Shown in pieces: positions 1 to 6,786 of a DNA stretch of 9,206 bases. The notes beneath the pieces were generated by a model. The model was not told where the DNA came from and searched no databases. It worked only from the letters and a program-made list of their open reading frames with translations. This stretch comes from Vitreoscilla sp. Its GTDB lineage: Bacteria; Pseudomonadota; Gammaproteobacteria; Burkholderiales; Burkholderiaceae. Numbering within the stretch: position 1 is the stretch's first letter; each line of letters starts with the position of its first letter. The position numbers and the translations under genes were made by a program. Location of the stretch: assembly GCA_014378125.1 (NCBI GenBank), contig JACMOG010000482.1, positions 1 to 9,206 on the forward strand, read 5' to 3'.

Positions 1-1226
1 CCCACGTTCGGCGCCCCGTTACCGCCCGCGCCGCCACCGGCGTCGCCGCCCATGGGCTGCAACGTGGCGTTGCGCATGAAGTCGCCGCTGCCGCCAGACG
101 CGCCACCGCCCGCACCGGCCGGCCCGACGCCGACACCGCCCGGGCTGCCTTGGCCACCGCCAGTGCCGCCGCCGTAGCCGCCCGACTGGCCGCCTGGGTT
201 GCCCTGGCCGCCTTGTCCACCCGCATAGCCGCCGGAACCGCCGCCGTAGCCACCCTGGCCACCGCCTTGGCCGCCCTGCCCGCCGGCATAGCCGCTGGCC
301 CCGCCGCCGTAGCCACCCTGGCCGCTGCCCTGCCCGCCGCCCTGGCCACCTTGCCCGCCCTGGTTGCCGTAGCCGCCCTGGTTGCCGTGCCCGCCCTGGT
401 TGCCGTAGCCACCCTGGCCGCCCGAGCCGCCGCCCTGGCCGCCCTGGCCATACGTGGTGGGCGCGAAATGCGAGTTGCCGCTTCCGGTGCTGGTGTTGCC
501 GTTGGACGTGTTGTTGAAGTCTTCCAGCGGCATCTGCCGCGAGGCCACCACAGGCGCGCGGTCGACGCTGCGCCGGATCAGCGTGCGCAGGTTCACGTCG
601 GGCAGCACGCCCTTCTCGATCAGGAAGCGATTGGCCTCGTGATACGCCTCCGTGGCGAGCGCCGGGATCTCCGCCTTCATCGCGGACTCGACGCCCGACC
701 AGGCATCCGGGCCGAAGTCGCTGTCGATGAACGACCGCACGATGATCTTGGCCAGCTGTTGCGGACGAAACAGATCGTGATCCGAGAGCTCGTCGAGGCC
801 TTCGAGCGCGGACACGCGGGTGTTCAGGTCGTTGTATTCCCACGAGGCCAGGTCCACGATGGCCTGCGTCAGGCGGGAGATGAAGATCTCCTTCTGCACC
901 GTCTCGTCGTCGACCAGCATCAGCTTCTGGGTGTGCCCCTGCATCGAGGCCACCAGCGCGCCCGTGCCCGTGGACGGGCGATCGGCCACGCAGGCGTCGC
1001 GCAGCATCTCGCCCTGGCGCTCGATCCATTCCTCGCCGTGCGTCATCAGGGCCTGCAGCGTGTCGCGACGCTGCTGGGCCACCGAGCGCTCGGCCGGCTT
1101 GTCCAGGAGCAGCCGTGCGGCCTCCAGGACGGCGGCAAGCAGGCGCGGGCCCGCCTCGGCAAGCTGCTCGGCGAACGTCTGCCGGGCCTTGCGTGCGATA
1201 TCTGGCGACGATTTGCCCTCGACCAT
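1..1226 (-). CDS. DUF1631 family protein, N-terminal 408 residues (partial, runs off left edge)
   Basis: Function is unknown; I assign DUF1631 from remembered family character. The start is the ATG at 1226-1224: an in-frame TAA lies about 45 nt upstream and there is no other start between. An AGGA at 1244-1241 sits 14 nt before it, rather far for a ribosome binding site. Residues 1-250 look soluble and mostly helical, with no signal peptide or membrane segment. They include SWEYNDLNTRVSALEGLDEL and HEANRFLIEKGVLPDVNL, typical of the family. Residues 259-381 are a Gly/Gln/Asn/Tyr low-complexity tract. Ordered-looking sequence (GDFMRNATLQPMGG) resumes at 381, followed by more Gly. As I recall, family members run to roughly 700-900 residues, so about half is visible. 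The gene starts 55 nt after the secF stop on the same strand and is probably the last gene seen of the yajC-secDF operon. The family call is fairly firm; any link to secretion rests only on position. Confidence 0.85.
   Translation of the reverse strand, partial: MVEGKSSPDIARKARQTFAEQLAEAGPRLLAAVLEAARLLLDKPAERSVAQQRRDTLQALMTHGEEWIERQGEMLRDACVADRPSTGTGALVASMQGHTQKLMLVDDETVQKEIFISRLTQAIVDLASWEYNDLNTRVSALEGLDELSDHDLFRPQQLAKIIVRSFIDSDFGPDAWSGVESAMKAEIPALATEAYHEANRFLIEKGVLPDVNLRTLIRRSVDRAPVVASRQMPLEDFNNTSNGNTSTGSGNSHFAPTTYGQGGQGGGSGGQGGYGNQGGHGNQGGYGNQGGQGGQGGGQGSGQGGYGGGASGYAGGQGGQGGGQGGYGGGSGGYAGGQGGQGNPGGQSGGYGGGTGGGQGSPGGVGVGPAGAGGGASGGSGDFMRNATLQPMGGDAGGGAGGNGAPNV
84..452 (-). repeat. Tandem-repeat tract coding a Gly/Gln/Asn/Tyr low-complexity segment in the DUF1631 protein
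   Basis: Residues 259-381 of the DUF1631 protein. Two repeat scales can be read directly. A hexapeptide of the form GGxGNQ occurs in a row (GGYGNQ, GGHGNQ, GGYGNQ, then GGQGGQ), encoded at about 350-412. A 21-residue unit, GQGGYGGGxxGYAGGQGGQG, occurs twice with a 63-bp DNA period: the shared 20-mer ending in caccctggcc ends at 260 and again at 323. Eight tyrosines are spread through a background of Gly, Gln, Ser and Asn with almost no charge. The frame is clearly that of the minus-strand gene, so these are coding repeats. Their copy number could vary between strains by slippage. Confidence 0.85.
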
Positions 1227-1281
1227 CCGGCTTGTCCGCTTCCTTTGGTTGCTTCGCTGTGCTCTGCGTTATGGGCGAAAT

Positions 1282-2316
1282 CTACACCACGGCGCCCGCG
1301 TTCGGGTCATTCGGGTCGATCGCGGTCTTGTTGCCGGTGTGCACGAGGTCTTCGCGCTTGACGCCCAGCCACATGGCGATGGCCGCCGCCACGAACACCG
1401 ACGAGTAGATGCCGAAGCAGATGCCGATGGTCAGCGCCATCGCGAAATAGTGCAGCGTCGGGCCGCCGAAGATCAGCATCGACAGCACCATCATCTGCGT
1501 GCAGAAGTGGGTGATGATCGTGCGGCTGATGGTGCTGGTGATCGCATGGTCGATCACCTGCATCGTCGTGAGCTTGCGGAAGCGCCGGAACGTCTCGCGG
1601 ATCCGGTCGAAGATCACCACCGACTCGTTGACCGAGTAGCCCAGCACCGCCAGCACGCCCGCCAGCACCGACAGCGAGAACTCCCACTGGAAGAAGGCGA
1701 AGAAGCCCAGGATGATGACGACGTCGTGCAGGTTGGCCAGGATGGCGGCCACCGAGAACTTCTTCTCGAAGCGGAACGCGAGATAGAGCGCGATGCCGAT
1801 GACCACGCTGACCAGCGCGTAGGCGCCGTTGCGCATCAGCTCGTCGCCCACCGACGGGCCCACCAGCTCGCTGCGCTTGAGCACCACCGGTTCCGTGGCG
1901 CCCGCGGCGCACGATGGACGCGTGATCGACTCGCCCTTGTCGGTGGTCTCGGTCTTGGTGCCCACGGCGCCGGACTCGGCCTTGCAGAGCGCCTCGAACA
2001 CGTGCGCCGGCACCATCTTCTGGTCGACGCCCGCCTTCGCGGGCACGCGGATGATCACGTCGTGCGAGGTGCCGTAGTTCTGCACCTGCGCGTCGCCGTA
2101 GCCCAGGCCGCCCACCACGCCGCGCAGGCGCTCCAGGTCGGCGGTCTGCACGTAGGTGGCCTCGACGGCCGTGCCGCCGGTGAACTCGATGGAGAAGTTC
2201 AGGCCGCGCGTGACCAGGAAGAAGACGGCCGCGAGGAACGTCAGCAGCGAGATGATGTTGAACACCAGCGCATGCCGCATGAACGGGATGTCGCGCCGGA
2301 TACGGAAGAATTCCAT
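1282..2316 (-). CDS. secF: Protein translocase subunit SecF
   Basis: A 344-residue inner-membrane protein, partner of SecD in the SecDF-YajC complex, which uses the proton-motive force to complete protein export through SecYEG. The N-terminal membrane helix (about 16-36) is followed by the family motif GLNFSIEFTGGT (38-49), a periplasmic domain, VGPSVGDEL (152-160), then five hydrophobic segments. These include AILANLHDVVII (191-202) and the conserved GYSVNESVVIFDRIRET (226-242). The ATG at 2316 has AGGG 6 nt upstream. The stop is 55 nt before the DUF1631 start, and secD ends 24 nt upstream. Odd feature: the stretch between the SHDVIIRVP motif and VGPSVG is about 24 residues longer than in E. 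coli SecF (compared from memory) and carries two cysteines, C111 and C136. The identification is secure. Confidence 0.98.
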   Translation of the reverse strand: MEFFRIRRDIPFMRHALVFNIISLLTFLAAVFFLVTRGLNFSIEFTGGTAVEATYVQTADLERLRGVVGGLGYGDAQVQNYGTSHDVIIRVPAKAGVDQKMVPAHVFEALCKAESGAVGTKTETTDKGESITRPSCAAGATEPVVLKRSELVGPSVGDELMRNGAYALVSVVIGIALYLAFRFEKKFSVAAILANLHDVVIILGFFAFFQWEFSLSVLAGVLAVLGYSVNESVVIFDRIRETFRRFRKLTTMQVIDHAITSTISRTIITHFCTQMMVLSMLIFGGPTLHYFAMALTIGICFGIYSSVFVAAAIAMWLGVKREDLVHTGNKTAIDPNDPNAGAVV

Positions 2317-2340
2317 TTTTTTCCCTGACTCTTGGGTGGT

Positions 2341-4323
2341 TCAGCGGGCGACGCGGGGACGGCTGCCGGCGGCCGGGGCCGCCTCGTCGTCATCGGGGAG
2401 GTCGTCGGGCTGCGGCACGTTGCCGGGCTGCGCTCCGCCCTTCCACACCTGGCCGATGAGCACCGACTTCAGCTTCTTCTGGCGGCCGTACCAGAGGTTG
2501 ACCAGGCCGCGCGAGAAGAACACCGCCGAGAACATCGAGGTGAGGATGCCCAGGCAGTGCACGATGGCGAAGCCGCGGATGGCGCCGGAGCCGAACAGCA
2601 GCAGCGAGCCGCCGGCGATCAGCGTGGTGATGTTGGAGTCGAGGATGGTGGCCCAGGCGCGCCCGTAGCCGGCCGCGATGGCCGTCTGCGGCGCGCTGCC
2701 CGCGCGCAGCTCCTCGCGGATGCGCTCGTTGACCAGCACGTTGGCGTCGATGGCCATGCCCAGCGTGAGCGCGATGGCCGCGATGCCGGGCAGCGTGAGC
2801 GTGGTCTGGATCAGCGATAGCACCGCCACCAGCAGCAGCAGGTTGACGCCCAGCGACAGCGTGGAGATGACGCCGAACAGCAGGTAGTAGGCGCACATGA
2901 ACACGAGGATGGCCACGAAGCCCCAGGCCACGCTGTGCAGGCCCTTGGCGATGTTGTCGGCGCCCAGGCTGGGGCCGATGGCGGTTTCCTCGATGAACTC
3001 CATCGGCGCAGCCAGCGCGCCGGAGCGCAGCAGCAGCGCCAGCTCGGTGGAGGCCTCGGCCGAACGCATGCCCGAGATCTGGAACCGGTCGCCCAGCTCG
3101 CTCTGGATCGTGGCGACGCTGATGACCTGGCCCTTGCCCTTCTCGAACAGGATGATGGACATCAGCTTGCCGATGTTGTCGCGCGACGTCTCGGTCATGG
3201 CGCGCGCGCCCTTGGCGTTCATCTGCAGCTTGACGATGTTGCCGCTCGTCTGCGAGTCGAAGCTCGCCTGCGCGTCGGCCAGGTCGTCGCCGCTGGCGAT
3301 GACGTCCTTCTTGACGACGGTGTACGGACCGTTGCGGTCGGCCACCTCGGGGCTGTTGGCGTAGCGGTCGTCGTTGACCGGCACCAGGCTGTTGGGGTTG
3401 GCCGCCGCGTTGCCTTCGGCGCTCTGGTCGACCATGCGGATCTGCAGGGTGGCCGTGCGGCCGATCAGCTCGCGCGCCTTGGCCGTGTCCTGGATGCCGG
3501 GCAGCTCGACGACGATGCGGTCGGGGCCCTGCTGCTGGATCACCGGCTCGGAGGTGCCGAGACCGGCCACGCGGTTGCCCAGCGTGGTCATGTTCTGGCG
3601 GATGGCCTGGTCCTGCTCCTTGATCAGCGCGGCGGGCTTGAGCGTGCCGGTGATCTTCACGTCGGTGCCGTCGTTGGCCGACGACCATTGCACGTCGGGG
3701 AACGCGTCGGTGAGGACGTTGGACACCTGCTGGGCAGCGTCGGCCTGGTGCACCAGCACGTCGATGGCGATGCCGTCGCGCGACACCGACGGGCGGATCG
3801 ACTTGTCCTTCAGGCCCGAGTTCTCGCGCAGCGTGGTGCGGGTGTCGGTGATCAGCGTCTCGATCTTCTTGTCGAGCGCGGCCTTCAGGTCGACCTGCAG
3901 CAGGAAGTGAACGCCGCCGCGCAGGTCGAGGCCCAGGTACATGGGCAGCGCGTGCAGCGAGTCCATCCAGCGCGGGGCGCGCGGCACCATGTTGAGGGCC
4001 ACCGAGTACGGGGGCGCGTCCTTGTCGGCGCCGCCGTTGAGGCCGGCGTTGATCACGTCGCGCGCATGGATCTGCGTGTCGGTGCTGGAGAAGCGCGCGT
4101 GCACCGAGGTGCCCTCGAAGCTCACGTAGTCGGGCTTGATGGACGCGGCGGCCAGCAGTTGCTCCACGCGGGTGGACGTGTCGCTGCCCACCTTGGTGGT
4201 GAGGCTGGCGGCCGACACCTGCACCGCGGGCGCGCTGCCGTACAGGTTGGGCACCGTGTAGAGCAGGCCGATGAGCACGGCGAGCGCCATCAGCACGAAT
4301 TTCCAGACAGGGTAGCGATTCAT
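2341..4323 (-). CDS. secD: Protein translocase subunit SecD
   Basis: A 660-residue inner-membrane subunit that, with SecF, drives late steps of Sec export from the periplasmic side. Domains in order: first membrane helix (about 8-28); periplasmic P1 region including GLDLRGGVHFLLQVDL (131-146) and the segment DRIVVELPGIQDTAKARELI (268-287); then five hydrophobic helices between about 462 and 606. GMAIDANVLVNERIREEL (522-539) carries the conserved membrane Asp (D526) of the proton path. The tail after 625 is cytoplasmic, acidic and Pro/Ala-rich. The ATG at 4323 has AGGA at 4334-4331, 7 nt upstream. The length is slightly above that of E. coli SecD (615). It is preceded by yajC and followed by secF on the same strand, the classic order. 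Confidence 0.98.
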   Translation of the reverse strand: MNRYPVWKFVLMALAVLIGLLYTVPNLYGSAPAVQVSAASLTTKVGSDTSTRVEQLLAAASIKPDYVSFEGTSVHARFSSTDTQIHARDVINAGLNGGADKDAPPYSVALNMVPRAPRWMDSLHALPMYLGLDLRGGVHFLLQVDLKAALDKKIETLITDTRTTLRENSGLKDKSIRPSVSRDGIAIDVLVHQADAAQQVSNVLTDAFPDVQWSSANDGTDVKITGTLKPAALIKEQDQAIRQNMTTLGNRVAGLGTSEPVIQQQGPDRIVVELPGIQDTAKARELIGRTATLQIRMVDQSAEGNAAANPNSLVPVNDDRYANSPEVADRNGPYTVVKKDVIASGDDLADAQASFDSQTSGNIVKLQMNAKGARAMTETSRDNIGKLMSIILFEKGKGQVISVATIQSELGDRFQISGMRSAEASTELALLLRSGALAAPMEFIEETAIGPSLGADNIAKGLHSVAWGFVAILVFMCAYYLLFGVISTLSLGVNLLLLVAVLSLIQTTLTLPGIAAIALTLGMAIDANVLVNERIREELRAGSAPQTAIAAGYGRAWATILDSNITTLIAGGSLLLFGSGAIRGFAIVHCLGILTSMFSAVFFSRGLVNLWYGRQKKLKSVLIGQVWKGGAQPGNVPQPDDLPDDDEAAPAAGSRPRVAR

Positions 4324-4377
4324 GGGTGTTTCCTGGAAGGCGGCGCGCCGGCCGCGACCCGCTGGGGTCCGCCGCGC

Positions 4378-4401
4378 GACGGCGCCAGCCGCGGCGCCAT
4401 C
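4378..4401 (-). promoter_or_regulatory. Intercistronic RNA hairpin between yajC and secD
   Basis: Read on the minus strand, GATGGCGCC (4401-4393) pairs with GGCGCCGTC (4386-4378): nine pairs with one G-U wobble and a 6-nt loop (GCGGCT). A tenth C-G pair forms just outside. The hairpin lies 28 nt after the yajC stop and 54 nt before the secD start. No T tract follows, so it is not a classical intrinsic terminator. It may stabilise, process or attenuate the transcript, so that YajC and SecDF are made in different amounts. The structure is visible; the role is inferred. Confidence 0.5.
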
Positions 4402-4429
4402 GGGCGCGCGCGGTCTGGCGGAAGACTGC

Positions 4430-4753
4430 TTACTTCAGCGTGCCCTTGGGCAGGATCTGGACGATCGCGCTGCGCTGGAGCTGCAGCTCGACGTTGCTGC
4501 CCGTCTCGATGTGGACGGTCGACTCGCCCAGCTTGGAGACGCGGCCGATGATGCCGCCCATGGTGACCACCTCGTCGCCCTTGACGACGCCGGCGATGAG
4601 GGCCTTCTGCTCCTTGGCCTTCTTCTGCTGCGGCCGGATCATCACGAAGTACAGGATCGCGAACATCGGGATCATGATGTACAGGAAGGTGTTGTCCCCG
4701 GAGGCGGCGGCAGGCGCCGCGGTCTGGGCGAAGGCGGTGGAGATCAGGAACAC
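4430..4753 (-). CDS. yajC: Preprotein translocase subunit YajC (GTG start)
   Basis: A 107-residue small inner-membrane protein that associates with SecD-SecF. The N-terminus FLISTAFAQ is typical of betaproteobacterial YajC. It is followed by an Ala-rich linker, one membrane helix (about 23-40, FLYIMIPMFAILYFVMI) and the family signature IRPQQKKAKEQ (39-49). The cytoplasmic KGDEVVTMGGIIGRV domain (58-72) completes it. The length matches the family. The only start consistent with homologues is GTG at 4753-4751; GAGGA at 4767-4763, 9 nt upstream, supports it. It is the first gene of the secDF operon, with 106 nt to secD. The upstream neighbour here is a GGDEF gene, whereas tgt is the usual neighbour in many proteobacteria. 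Confidence 0.95.
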   Translation of the reverse strand: MFLISTAFAQTAAPAAASGDNTFLYIMIPMFAILYFVMIRPQQKKAKEQKALIAGVVKGDEVVTMGGIIGRVSKLGESTVHIETGSNVELQLQRSAIVQILPKGTLK

Positions 4754-4762
4754 GGCGGAAGA

Positions 4763-4767
4763 TCCTC
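4763..4767 (-). promoter_or_regulatory. Ribosome binding site of yajC, deciding a GTG start
   Basis: GAGGA on the minus strand, 9 nt before the GTG at 4753. No in-frame ATG lies nearby upstream, and the first downstream ATG falls inside the membrane helix, so the site selects GTG. Confidence 0.6.
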
Positions 4768-4839
4768 AGGAAAAACGTGGGGGCGAGCGACAAACCAGGG
4801 TCGCGGCGCCGGAAAGCGTGCGGTCGAGGTGGAGCCACA

Positions 4840-4860
4840 GCCGGGTGATTCAAGCCCGGC
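4840..4860 (-). promoter_or_regulatory. Hairpin between the GGDEF gene and yajC
   Basis: A perfect 6-bp inverted repeat, GCCGGG and CCCGGC, separated by a 9-nt loop, 49 nt downstream of the GGDEF gene stop and in the presumed yajC leader. No T tract follows on the minus strand. It could be a weak terminator for the GGDEF gene or a leader structure of the yajC-secDF transcript. Confidence 0.3.
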
Positions 4861-4879
4861 AATGTTCGACCAACCCATC

Positions 4880-4885
4880 ATTTTA
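4880..4885 (-). promoter_or_regulatory. Candidate -10 box for the yajC-secD-secF operon
   Basis: TAAAAT on the minus strand, five of six matches to the sigma-70 -10 consensus and one of the few AT-rich hexamers in the 156-bp gap between the GGDEF stop and yajC. The -35 region is poor; TTCCGG at an 18-nt spacing is the best I find. Transcription would start near 4873, leaving a leader of about 120 nt containing the 4840-4860 hairpin. Support is the hexamer and its position only. Confidence 0.35.
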
Positions 4886-4909
4886 ACGGCCCCGGCCCGA
4901 ACCCCGGAA

Positions 4910-5740
4910 TCAGCCCCGCGCGCGCACCTGGTTGCGTCCGCCGCGCTTGCACTCCTGCAGCGCCGCGCCGGCCCGGGCGAGCACGTCGTCCAGCGACTCG
5001 CCGGGGGCCCGTGCGGCCACGCCGATGCTGGCGGTCACGCGCAGGCCCGTGCCCACGCCGTCCCAGGCATGCGCCTCGATGGCGGCGCGCAGCCGCTCGG
5101 CCACCAGCAGCGCCCGCGTGGTGGACACCGGCCCGCCGAGGGCCACCACGAACAGGTTGCCATCGGTGCGCGCGAGCACGTCCTGCGGGCGCGACTGGGC
5201 GCGCAGGACGCCGGCCACGGCCTGCAGCACCGCGTCGCCGATGGCGTGCGACCAGGCGTCGTTGACGTGGCGCAGGTGGTCCACGTCGGCGGCCAGCACC
5301 ATCAGCGGCGTGTCGGGATATTGGCGGGCCAGGGCGGCGCCGGCAACGACGAACTCGGGACGGTCGGCCAGGCCGGTGAGCGCGTCGCCGCCGCCTTCGG
5401 CGCGGGCCGGCTCGTCGACCGCGGCTTCCAGGCGCGCCACGGCGAGTCTGGCGGCCTGCAGCGCCGGCGACAGCGCCAGCAATGCCCGGCGCTGCGCGGC
5501 GGGGTCCGTCGTCGGCTGCACGGCGGCCAGTTGAGGCGCGAGCGCGGCGCAGGCGGCCAACGCCTCGTCCAGCGCACCCGTCGCCGCGCGACGCTCCGCC
5601 GCCGGCGGGGTGGCCGGCGCGTCGTCGGGGGAAGGCGTTGCCGAGGATGCCAAGGGAGATGTCCCGCTCTGTGTAAAGGCCTTGCGCGCCGCCCCGCCAT
5701 CGTACGGCGGCCCGCTTGAATCCCGCCGTCGAGCGACCAT
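4910..5740 (-). CDS. Degenerate GGDEF-domain protein with intact I-site; probable c-di-GMP receptor
   Basis: 276 residues from the ATG at 5740. There is no signal peptide or membrane helix. A Pro/Ala-rich N-terminus (1-55) and an Ala-rich, probably helical stretch (56-115) lead into a GGDEF fold (118-276). Family landmarks present: DALTGLADR (119-127), the metal Asp D152 in ADVDHLRHVND, guanine-contacting N160 and D169, and the C-terminal CKRGGRN. The active-site loop reads DGNLF (193-197) in place of GG(D/E)EF, so the catalytic acidic residue is missing. R184-P-Q-D187 lies at the spacing of the c-di-GMP inhibitory site (RxxD). Such proteins often bind c-di-GMP without making it. The start is uncertain: ATG at 5782 (290 aa) has an AAGG upstream but would abut the divergent peptidase gene, and a TTG near 5653 is also possible. 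The stop is 156 nt before yajC on the same strand. Confidence 0.85.
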   Translation of the reverse strand: MVARRRDSSGPPYDGGAARKAFTQSGTSPLASSATPSPDDAPATPPAAERRAATGALDEALAACAALAPQLAAVQPTTDPAAQRRALLALSPALQAARLAVARLEAAVDEPARAEGGGDALTGLADRPEFVVAGAALARQYPDTPLMVLAADVDHLRHVNDAWSHAIGDAVLQAVAGVLRAQSRPQDVLARTDGNLFVVALGGPVSTTRALLVAERLRAAIEAHAWDGVGTGLRVTASIGVAARAPGESLDDVLARAGAALQECKRGGRNQVRARG

Positions 5741-5780
5741 ATGCAAGCGATCGCCACGTGGCGTCCTGAAACGCAGCGCC

Positions 5781-6677
5781 ATGTCTCTTGCCTTCGTCCT
5801 CGTCGCCGCCCTGTTGCTCGTCGCCGCCATCGCGGGCGCGCCGCGCTGGCGTGCGCGGCGCCGCCAGGCCTGGGCCAGGCGGCCGTTCCCGGCCGCGTGG
5901 CGCGGCATCCTGCGGCGTCGCGTTCCCCTGTATCGGCAGTTGCCCGCCGATCTGCAGCAGCAGTTGCGCCGGCGCATCCTCGTGTTCCTGGCCGAGAAGC
6001 CGTTCCTGGGTTGCGCCGGGCTCGTGGTCACGGACGAGATGCGCGTGACCATCGCCGCCCAGGCCGCCCTGTTACGTCTCAATCAAGGCGGCGCGCTGTT
6101 TCCCGAGCTCAAGCGGATCCTCGTCTATCCCGGCGCGTTCCTCGTCGACCGGGTGCACGCGTCGCCCGGCGGCGTGCTGCGCGAGGAGCGCCGCGCGCTG
6201 GCCGGCGAGTCGTGGTCGCAGGGCCAGGTGATCCTGTCGTGGCAGGACGTGCTGGATGGCGCTCGCGTGGTGGACGACGGCCACAACGTGGTGCTGCACG
6301 AGTTCGCGCACCAGCTGGATCAGGAGACGGGCAGCGCCAACGGCGCCCCGCGCCTGGGCTCGCGCGCCGCGCACGCCCGCTGGGCGCGCGTGATGGCCGA
6401 CGAGTTCGCGGCCTTGCAGGCGCGGATCCGCGCGCGCGAGGCCGCGGCGGCGCGCGCGCAGGCTGGCGGGTCGTGGTTCGGCACGTCCCCTGTCGACACG
6501 CCGGAACCGCTGCCCGCCGACCTGATCAGCGACTACGGCGCCACCAACGAGGCCGAGTTCTTCGCCGTCGTCACCGAGGTGTTCTTCGAGCAGTCCGGCG
6601 CGCTGGCCGACCGCCACCCGGCGCTGTTCGCGCTGCTGCGCGACTACTACCGGGTCGATCCGCGAACCTGGCAATAG
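5781..6677 (+). CDS. mtfA: MtfA-like zinc-dependent peptidase (M90 family) with N-terminal membrane anchor
   Basis: 298 residues. MtfA of E. coli is a zinc aminopeptidase-like protein that binds the repressor Mlc. Here residues 2-20 (SLAFVLVAALLLVAAIAGA) form a hydrophobic segment followed by an Arg-rich stretch, which suggests a membrane anchor with the enzyme in the cytoplasm. The body has the family pattern: LVYPGAFLVD (114-123), SWSQGQVILSWQDVLDG (144-160), the zinc motif HEFAHQLD (H173, E174, H177) and a distal glutamate, probably E259 in NEAEFFAVVTEVFFE, as third ligand. The ATG at 5781 begins the anchor; no good Shine-Dalgarno is visible, and the reading frame stays open upstream with non-coding-looking sequence. 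It is transcribed divergently from the GGDEF gene, with 121 nt to pirin. The family is secure; the cellular target is unknown, and the symbol rests on homology. Confidence 0.87.
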   Translation: MSLAFVLVAALLLVAAIAGAPRWRARRRQAWARRPFPAAWRGILRRRVPLYRQLPADLQQQLRRRILVFLAEKPFLGCAGLVVTDEMRVTIAAQAALLRLNQGGALFPELKRILVYPGAFLVDRVHASPGGVLREERRALAGESWSQGQVILSWQDVLDGARVVDDGHNVVLHEFAHQLDQETGSANGAPRLGSRAAHARWARVMADEFAALQARIRAREAAAARAQAGGSWFGTSPVDTPEPLPADLISDYGATNEAEFFAVVTEVFFEQSGALADRHPALFALLRDYYRVDPRTWQ

Positions 6678-6709
6678 TCGCGTCAAGGGCCGCGCACTCA
6701 ACGCTGCAT

Positions 6710-6730
6710 TCGAATCCTTTGGATCATCGA
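6710..6730. promoter_or_regulatory. Imperfect palindrome upstream of pirin, possible operator
   Basis: TCGA at both ends enclosing ATCC-TTT-GGAT, with one side 2 nt longer. It lies about 70 bp before the pirin start in the 121-bp gap after the peptidase gene. It is one of the few AT-leaning spots there and could bind a dimeric regulator. No convincing -35/-10 pair was found beside it. Confidence 0.2.
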
Positions 6731-6786
6731 GTGGCGCCGTGGGCAGACACTTCCCTCACGCCATCAGCGGCATCGCTGACAACGAC

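Noticed and set aside
84..452. CRISPR array or collagen-like repeat
   Set aside because: The repeats are contiguous with no spacers, and the protein lacks the regular Gly-X-Y and proline content of collagen.
19..1029. Long Arg/Ala/Gly-rich minus-strand frame over the DUF1631 gene
   Set aside because: It is an out-of-frame reading of the GC-rich coding strand; the frame starting at 1226 gives family-like sequence and the repeat tract in proper Gly/Gln/Tyr codons.
150..1361. Plus-strand Ala/Val-rich frame across the Gly-rich repeats
   Set aside because: It is the antisense of the Gly/Gln repeat tract and runs past the DUF1631 start into secF with no recognisable domain.
2935..4551. Plus-strand frame of about 540 codons opposite secD
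   Set aside because: Antisense shadow of secD rich in His/Arg/Gly/Val; secD on the other strand is unmistakable.
4322..5719. Plus-strand frame spanning yajC and the GGDEF gene
   Set aside because: It crosses two genes and their intergenic region on the opposite strand and shows no domain; explained by the lack of stops in GC-rich DNA.
5610..5780. Upstream in-frame extension of the MtfA-like protein
   Set aside because: The 57 extra residues lack family similarity and overlap the divergent GGDEF gene; the ATG at 5781 begins the membrane helix.
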